64,000 nucleotides of DNA from Peromyscus leucopus (lineage: Eukaryota > Chordata > Mammalia > Rodentia > Cricetidae), in assembly GCF_004664715.2 (NCBI RefSeq), contig NC_051068.1, forward strand, positions 55,624,953-55,688,952. Direction: 5' to 3'. Shown here in pieces: positions 56,600-64,000 of this stretch. Below the pieces are notes generated by a model. The model did no database searches and had not been told where the DNA came from. It saw only the letters and a list, made by a program, of their open reading frames with translations. How positions within the stretch are numbered: position 1 is the first letter of the stretch; every line of letters starts with the position of its first letter. Made by a program: the position numbers and the translations under genes.

Positions 56600-57225
56600 A
56601 GAAAAGAGTTCACAACCTGAAAAGCAGGATCCAAAAAAAAATGGAACATCAATATAATGAATATTAAAATCATAAGCATTTTACCCTTGAAATAGCCTAT
56701 AAGAAGATGAAATTACAAAGTATAGACTGGGGAAAATATCTGACCAAGAGTAAGTTTATAGACTATTAAATAACTTTCAAAAATCAACAGCAAAAAAATC
56801 TAAATAGAAAATAAGCAATAGACATTTTGCCAAAGAGGTTCTACATAGAAAAACAAACTCACAAAGTGATGTGCCGTGTTACCACGTTATCATGTTGCAG
56901 GATATTGAAAATCAAAACTGAAAGAACATAATGCTGCCCCTGCTAGGATGGCTAAAGAGACAGCAATAGAAGCTGGTGACCATGAGGAAACTCTGCTCTC
57001 TCGTGAATTTATTTGAAGCCAATGATTTGATAGTTTTTTACAAAGATAAACATGCAATTGCCATGTAACCCAGCAATGCAATTCTTTGATAGTTATTAAA
57101 AATTATCTTATTCAGGAGAAAACACAAATGTTTGTAGCATCTCTATTTATATTAGTCAAATCTCTGTCCAAGAGTAGAGGTTAGAATAAAGGTGTGTCCT
57201 GAACACTGCTCACCAATAAGAAAGG
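56600..57225 (+). mobile_element. Ancient LINE-1 fragment
   Basis: Sense old L1 with GCTAGGATGGCTAAAGAGAC, AACCCAGCAATGCAATTC and AGCATCTCTATTTATATTAG in the expected order. It is diverged. Confidence 0.6.
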
Positions 57226-57293
57226 ACATAATGCTGTTTCCTGGCACTTGCAAAAATCACAAGGATTTGGGATGGAGTGTGGGAACATGATGG

Positions 57294-57888
57294 GGACTGC
57301 TGTGTGTTATAAAATACAACACGGAATCCTTGCACTTGGAGAGCCGTTCTCCATCATCATTGTAGTGGTGCACACTGGGATCTTTAGGAGAAAAAAAACC
57401 TTACATTTTATTGAAGATACACATATGCATGTTTTGCACACACACACACACACATGCACACACAAATATATGAAAAACTGATGACATATGAGTAGGTGTG
57501 CATTGTGTAATTTGAGTGAAGGGTGAACAAAAGCTCTATTTTATTTCAACTATATGTACATCTACGATTACTTAGAAATGAAAGGTTGGATTAATGAGAA
57601 GGATATTAAATAATTCAATATAAAAGTGATATAAAATATAAAGCAAATTCTTAATTTTCAATATATAATTACATGTTTACATATTTTCACCATTATGGAG
57701 GGGTGGGGTTATGGGGCTGTGTGTTATAAAATACAACACAGGGAGTCCTTGTACTTAGAGACCCATTCTCTATCTTGATTGTAGTGGTGCATACTTGGAT
57801 CTTCACCAGAAAAACTTGCATTTTATCAAAGATACACACAGCCATGCTTTGAACACACACATGTACACATGCATACACAAATATAAAC
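57294..57888 (+). repeat. Duplicated segment of about 180 bp
   Basis: 57294-57474 and 57708-57888 are related direct copies. Both contain TGTGTGTTATAAAATACAAC, then a GTAGTGGTGCA phrase, a CATTTTAT phrase and a CACA-rich end. They are clearly diverged from each other. The 230 bp between them is AT-rich. Confidence 0.8.
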
Positions 57889-58032
57889 ACACAAAATTAA
57901 ACATTTGATTCATGAAATTCCAAATGAACTGGTTTCTTATACTTATTTGTTGACTGCTGGAAAAATACTAAAATGAGCAAAATCCAGCTGAAGAACTGGT
58001 GCACAGTAAAACTGAAGTAGCAGGTCTCAAAT

Positions 58033-58407
58033 GAGGTGTGTAGCTGGAGTTATCTCCAGTCCTGCCTGGGCCGCAGCCTCTCAGACCGAAGTAAACACAC
58101 ACAGGCTAATATTATTTAAAACTGCTCGGCCATTAGCTCAGGCCTACCACTAACTAGCTCTTATACTTAAACTCATCCTTGAGAAAACTCAGATTTCTGT
58201 TGATCTCTTGTTCCGTGACTTTACCTGTGTGCCTGTTACATGCTGTTCCCTGGATGGTGGGCTGGCATCTCCTGACTCAGCCTTCCACTTCCCAGAATTC
58301 TCGTCTCTCTTTGTCCTGCCTATACTTCCTGCCTAGCTACTGGCCAATCAGTGTTTTATTTATTAATCAATTGGAGCAACACATTCACAGTATCCCCAGC
58401 AGAGGTG
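58033..58407 (-). mobile_element. Solo LTR of mys-like family with 6-bp TSD
   Basis: The LTR is at 58039-58401 (363 bp, reverse), TGTAGCTGGAG to CCCCAGCA. It is flanked by exact GAGGTG at 58033-58038 and 58402-58407. It shares with the other mys-like LTRs the stretches around CCTGCCTATACTTCCTGCC and GGCCAATCAGTGTTTTATT. Its centre (58190-58260) is diverged. Confidence 0.85.
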
Positions 58408-58409
58408 AC

Positions 58410-58840
58410 TATCCACTCGGGCTTGTATGTATTTTACAAGAAGCTAGTGTAGGAAAATCAACACTGAAAAGTTTCTGTACTCCAATGCTGGGTATCTCTG
58501 CCAATGCAATAAATCAAATCAGGCCAAATTAAATAAGTCCAGATTTAATCTGAGCAAAACATACCCAGGTAGTCCCAGGAGAAGAGAAGAAACCACAAGG
58601 GGAAACCACAAGGCTGCTACCGAGGAGGGGGTTTTAAATACCCTTCCAGGGAGGAGCTGCTGCTTGGCAAGGTGAGGGTGGGGTTTGGAATGGGGCCCTA
58701 ACTGGAGGACCCCAACAAACACCCCCTGGGCAAACATGATGAGGGCTCTGCCCAAGTGAGTTAATGCTAAGCATAAAGGGAGTGAGGCTTTGGATTTTCT
58801 CCCATAATTTCTCAGGTAAATGTGAGCCTTCTTGCTCTTG
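58410..58840. other. Unassigned, partly GC-rich segment
   Basis: 58560-58760 is richer in G and C than its surroundings (GAGGAGGGGGTTTTAAATAC, GTGGGGTTTGG). It might be part of an old LTR. No frame of note. Confidence 0.35.
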
Positions 58841-58849
58841 TGCCTTTCA

Positions 58850-59012
58850 CAAAAGCATGCTACTATGGGGGCGGGGGAAGCCTCCTAGAGGCTGAACAAG
58901 TGACAACATCTGTACCTTCCAGCATACAAAGCCACAAATCAGTTTACTTCCTTTATAAATTACCTAGCCTGTGATATTCTGCTATAGTAAGACAGATGAA
59001 CTAAGACACAGT
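58850..59012 (+). mobile_element. MaLR-like LTR fragment
   Basis: Near its end it has TTTATAAATTACCTAGCCTG, then GATATTCTGCTATAGTAAG and ACTAAGACACAG, the usual end of MLT/MST-type LTRs. Confidence 0.6.
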
Positions 59013-59169
59013 CTCTGATTGGAAAGTCTATTTGAGAGGTTGGTCAGCCCTAGCCTGGAACTTGAAGAATAGAATTTCAGAAATATTATTACCATTATTT
59101 TACAAACAGAACTGTTATACTGTGCCTACACTGTTTATACAAATGCTACCTAGAAAGACCATCTCAAAA

Positions 59170-59260
59170 AACCAAGGACTGGCAATATATCTCAGTGGTA
59201 AACTGCTTGCTTTCCTTGCATGTGGGAATCCTCAAGGTTGATCTCTAGGACTACAAGTGA
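59170..59260 (+). mobile_element. ID-type SINE, diverged
   Basis: GGCAATATATCTCAGTGGTA and a GGTTGATCTCTAGGACTAC phrase fit the ID family. Confidence 0.65.
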
Positions 59261-59264
59261 ATAA

Positions 59265-61395
59265 AATATCTTTAATCACAAAGACTAGTAAACACTGTGG
59301 GCATGATTTCAAATTTATCTTTTATACGAGTCAAATAAAAATAGATTTACAGGTATCAAATCTCAAAGAACTACAACTCTTAAGAAAAGTCATTCTTTTT
59401 ATTCCCCTTCAAGTCAGTCAACAGAGTTTCTAGTGCCTTCAAGCCAGCAGAATTTCTAGGTACTAGAAAATGCCATGGGACCATAGATACGTGTCTACTC
59501 CACTAGAGTGGATTTTCTTGAAGAATATGTTTAAGTTGAGATTAGATATGAACATCAGTGATAAAAATAAAATGATATTTGTAAGATGTGTTTGCAGTAT
59601 AACGCAAGTTCTGGTAGCTTCCAGATAATCAGGCAAGTTTTCAAGTATGGCTTACTGGTTCTGTGCTGTTCTGTTCTAATGAGTATCATACCTATTGTAA
59701 GCACTGTAAAATCTCATTAGTGAATTTGACAAATGGAAGCATTCAGAGCTACATGAACTTCTCAAATAAGGAATTTTTTTTTGTTTATTTGTTTGTTGTT
59801 TTTTATGCCTGATCTGTCAGCTTTGACCTCATGGTTCTTTGTTCATCTCCTCAATTAAGATAAGACATCTCCCTATAAGGAACAGTCTTCCATTCTAGAC
59901 ATGTTCATGCCTCACTCTCAAGACTTACACAGATGAGCACACCTAGCTGCAGAAGAGAGTAGAAATGTGCCCTTCTGGCTCTTCATATGCCAGGCTAAAT
60001 TCTGAACTAGAATAGTAGCAATTGTCTTCTCAAAAACAACCCATGGAGACGCTGCACACACTTCTACACTTACACACAGTGTGTAGTTAACATCAACACA
60101 GCTTCTGCTGTGCACTTTATGGCATCCCGATGCTTCTGTCTTGCCTACCAGATCCTGCACAGTTCTACACAAAGAGCAGAAGGGGAAAAAAGGCATTGCT
60201 CTTCCTGGCAATTGTCATTACCCTTAAATAATGACTTCATTTCAACATTCAGACTTATCTTCTGAAATTCAGCTCCATCTCTTTATCTCTCCCGATTGAT
60301 TGAAGTGCTGGAACCTTTGTTATCTTCAAGGATTACTGTATCTCCCGCTTTGACCACATAAGCAAATCTGATGAGCCCAAAATGCAATTTCTCTATCACA
60401 GGGATTACTAGATTCTATCAAGTGTCTCTACTGAATATTCTGTAGGCATGTTTACAGAATTAAAGTGGTGGTAGAGGATAGTTTTCACAGTCTTGGAAGT
60501 TATACACAATCCACAAAGGTTTTGCTGAACTTTTCCTTAAAATATATCTGCTTTTATGTTTATTAACATCTAAAAACAATGTCCTGATGAGCACTTGTCT
60601 TGTTTGTCTGAGTTCTCATGAAAAGCTTATTGACAAGTTTTAATCCCCTGAGAAACCCCCACACTTGTTTCTAAATCAATTTATTCTGTTATTGTGCTTA
60701 ACCACAGAATTTTATCTTTTAAACAAATTATCTATTTTTGTTAATATATGATTTATCAAAACCTCATTCATGAAGGGAAGTAGGATTGTGAAAAACACTT
60801 AGGCCTTTGTGTTTGCTATAATATCTAGCTATCGGTATATTTCATTAGGGAAAAAAATACCTCAAGTTGATAGGATAAAGCCCAGAAGTTCTTAACTTTT
60901 CTGTTGAAATAAAATAATTTTAAAGGAATTGGAGTAATAATACATTTTTAAAAACTGAAAGGCCCTGATAAACTATCATCCTTCAGTTTTTCACTCATCC
61001 ATTTGTTCACCATATCCCTTAAAGCTAGGAGATTTTCTGTAAACAGTGGATGTTCCAGAAGCAAATAAATGAATATACTAACAGTTTACAAACTCCCATT
61101 TTCCAAGTGGTCTTTTGAGCTTTTTGCCAAACTTAAGTAAAAGCAGAACCTTCACAGGCAAACAGAAGCTCAGCAGAACACCACCAGAAGAAACTCCTCA
61201 CAGACAATACAAGCGGGAGTTCTTCGTGGGAAACTCGAGGACAGAAAAAACAGTGGTATGAAAGCATATATTTCCCCAGTAATGATGAATATGTAGACAA
61301 AGGACAAAGAATATCCATAGCCACAAAATTAACTAATATCATATGATATAAAACACACAAATGTGGGCATTAATAACACAAGTATTGGATAGGAG
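59265..61395. other. Unassigned AT-rich sequence
   Basis: No gene or repeat recognised. A 97-codon frame on the minus strand (59918-60211) has no domain I know. Confidence 0.45.
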
Positions 61396-61399
61396 TAAA

Positions 61400-62260
61400 A
61401 TTATAGAATTCTGCAATTCAATTTATATCAGATCAAATGGACTGCTAAATTTTTTATGTACATATAGCCAAAAACAAAAATAATTGATAAAAAACCCAAA
61501 GGAAAAAATCAAAATACATCACTAAAAAAATTGCCAAAGGAAAACAACAGAGTAAAAGAGGAACGAAGCAGAGAACAGTATTTAACTATCAGTTATTATG
61601 TTAAATATAAATGGATTAAACTTGCCAATTAAAATATAAAGAGTAATTGAATGGATATACCAACAAACACCAAACTATATAATGAGCAAAAAATATTCAC
61701 TTCAGATTTAAGAGTACATATGAGCTGGAAGTAAAGGGGTATAAAAACATGTCCCATGCACATGGGAACAGGGGACCTCATAGGACACCATGACTCCATC
61801 TGGTAACAGACACTTTAAGACAGAATGTCACAGGCAAAATTGTCATCTGATAAGAGTATCACCTTTGTAGAAACGGACAAATGCAAATGAACCTAACATC
61901 AGAGCACAGAAATACCAAACACAAACCTTGACAGATCCAAAGAAGGATAAGGACCCACCAATATCTCGTTATAATAATGAATAGATTAGACCAAAACAAC
62001 CTAATGAGAAAACAAATAACTTGAATACATTATGAACCTAATGGCCTAATGTACTTAATTGTTCCATTCAACAGCTATTAAAACCCAATAATCTCTAAGA
62101 CAGATCATGGGCTAATTAAAACAAGTTTTACAATTTAACAAGATTGAAATCACGCATGATTTTTTTTCTGAATATGTTAGGGTGAAATTGATAACCAATA
62201 GCAGGGAGATAAGAAATTTTCATAACAAGGTGGTTGGATAGAGATACCTAACCCTTATAT
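61400..62260 (+). mobile_element. Ancient LINE-1 ORF2 fragment
   Basis: Sense order: a CAACAAACACCAAACTATAT phrase, ATAAGAGTATCACC, AATATCTCGTTATAATAATG, CATTCAACAGC and AGACAGATCATGGGCTAAT, ending with AAGATTGAAATCACGCATG. These correspond to the endonuclease-to-RT part of an old L1. There are many stops. Confidence 0.6.
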
Positions 62261-62269
62261 CCTCATTCT

Positions 62270-63565
62270 TCTCCTCCTCCTCTTCTTCAGGAAAACAAAT
62301 AAATTGCATATAAATTGCATTCTATAGTAAGAGGCACTGGAATCCAACAAGGGAGAGACAAAAGTACTCTAAGACACAAAAGCTGGTGACAATGAAGAGT
62401 GAAATAGGACTCCATGACAGCCATGCCCCTAGTTTCCTGACAAGCAGACTCCTTTACTGGAAGAGATAGGGTAAACAGGAGAGTCACAGTGTTCCCATCT
62501 CATCTCTATAAACATTGATGATCCCCTGGAAAGGAAAGACCCACAGTCAGCACATGGTTAGATCCTAGTGAAGTGTTTCACATATATTCGGCACTAGCCC
62601 CTAGGATATAGGTGGTGGATCTCAAGCTGCCTCTCCATAGTTCATCCAATCTACGCAAACAGCTGCTCTGAGCTACTACAGGGTCTGAAGAAGTAAACTG
62701 CATTATATAGACCCCGACCTCCAATGCCATCATCAGCCTGTAATTCTCCCAAGTGTCCCAATATAGTTGGTCAACACTGACCTAGCTATAAGCTCATTAT
62801 ATACTACATGCCCCTAACATTGCCAAATTGTTTGGGCCATATTTGACCTGAGCCAGCAACAAGCTGAAGAGCATACCAATACTGCTGAAGAACCATTCGA
62901 TATTCTTTATATTGTAAGCATCTACTATGTTTTACATTATTAGTACCACCACTTTCATCACACAATGGACACCCAACCCAATGCTGTATATACCATACCA
63001 TCCTGGGCCAACAGAATGTATACCATACCATCCTAGACTAACAGAGTTCTATCTCCTTCACATGGCCTCTAGAAACAGAAGGGTTGTCCCACCCTTCTGA
63101 TACATGATGAAAGGCATTGTTTACAACTAAAGTAGTCACAGGAAGCCAATGTTGTTTCCCTCAATTGAAAACATAGCCGCAGTAGATTATCAGAGAGTCT
63201 GAGTTTTATCTTCAGAAGCCACTTAGGATAAAAAGTACATTTTAAAAGTAGCAGAGATGAGTGGCCTACAAATGCAAAAAGCCCATTGATAAATATGGGG
63301 GGGAAAACAGGATAATGCTAGTTTGAAGTGCTCGTGATAGTTCTGTAGTAACAGACATCAAAGAAAGGGATATTGACAAAATGCCAGTTAAAAATTTAAA
63401 ATCATAATTACAAAGAAAGTGAATGAGAGCCAAGAGAATATGGACAGGCAATTCAATCAAATTAGAAAAGCAATTTATGATGGTCATGAGAAATTCAGCA
63501 AATAGAGATAATGAAACAGAAGAGATGAAGGATCCAGTGTAATATCCTGGGTATGAAGCATAGTT
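62270..63565. other. Unassigned sequence with a 30-bp tandem repeat
   Basis: No gene recognised. Two copies of a 30-bp unit starting TATACCATACCATCCT lie at 62989-63018 and 63019-63047. Confidence 0.5.
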
Positions 63566-63567
63566 CA

Positions 63568-63835
63568 AATATGTTCATGTAGTGAAAATTTGGTGCCCAG
63601 TTCTGGAAAGTTTAGAAGCAGGACATAGTGTATATCTGAGGACATGTTACTCCTGACCTCTTCTCTCTGCTTACTAATTGGCCATGACATGAAAAACTTT
63701 CCTCCATCATACACCCCTGCTGCTATGATGCCCAGTCAAAGCACATGAAACCAAGTAACTATGGGCTGACTCTACAATCACATGACAAATAAATTCTTCC
63801 TTTCTTGAGTTATGAAAAATAACTACCACACTCAA
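63568..63835 (+). mobile_element. MaLR-like LTR fragment
   Basis: TGAAAATTTGGTGCCCAG at the start and CATGACAAATAAATTCTTCC near the end fit an old MaLR-type LTR. The assignment is uncertain. Confidence 0.4.
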
Positions 63836-64000
63836 TAAGTCAAAAAATACCATTGAAAACCTTACAAGATAGCAGAAAAACATCTTAAGAAACAATTTCT
63901 TAAGAAATTTGCATAAACGAGCAAAAAGAAAAAGTCTTTTGAAATATCCCAGTCAAACAAATGAAGAAAAAAAAAAAGAACAAAAACAGCCTCCAAGACT

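Overview
The window looks like gene-poor nuclear DNA from a muroid, most likely cricetid, rodent. It carries rodent SINEs (B1, B2/B3, B4, ID), several layers of LINE-1 from ancient to fairly recent, long CA/GT/CT microsatellites, and LTRs resembling the mys class of cricetid LTR elements. I find no intact host gene, exon series, tRNA or rRNA gene. The open frames are short and mostly lie in repeats.

Layout. 1-4.2 kb is mostly featureless and holds a solo LTR at 2068-2461 with exact 6-bp flanking repeats. 4.2-10.8 kb is a LINE-1 cluster: an antisense 3' end, then a sense L1 whose 3' UTR is split by a second L1 (7267-10221) that keeps a 5' region, part of ORF1 and a 3' UTR but has almost no ORF2. 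12.55-13.74 kb is an antisense L1 3' region. 13.7-27 kb is sparse sequence with SINEs, microsatellites, old L1 pieces and one MaLR-like LTR.

27.0-34.1 kb is the main feature. A 5'-inverted LINE-1 carries within its inverted arm a young, internally deleted gammaretrovirus-like provirus on the minus strand (27233-32113). It has two 576-bp LTRs that differ at 4 positions, a 4-bp AAAG target duplication, an 18-nt primer binding site that fits tRNA-Ile, a polypurine tract, and mosaic remnants of gag, protease, RT/RNase H, integrase and env. It cannot encode a working set of proteins, yet it inserted recently. It therefore looks like a non-autonomous element moved by proteins supplied in trans.

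35.6-39.9 kb is a second nest: an L1 3' UTR interrupted by a B1-containing composite repeat and by an older two-LTR element (36952-39863) with a lysine-type primer site and a polypurine tract. The two solo LTRs (2 kb and 58 kb) belong to the same LTR family. 42.6-54.5 kb carries more SINEs and antisense L1, including an L1 with a 111-bp tandem duplication and a clean B1 insertion. 55.8-64 kb has a long GT repeat, old L1 segments, a duplicated segment of about 180 bp, the second solo LTR and MaLR-like LTRs.

Family names come from recognition by eye and memory, not from a database search. Most repeat borders are good to a few tens of bases. Those set by LTR ends and target duplications are good to the base.
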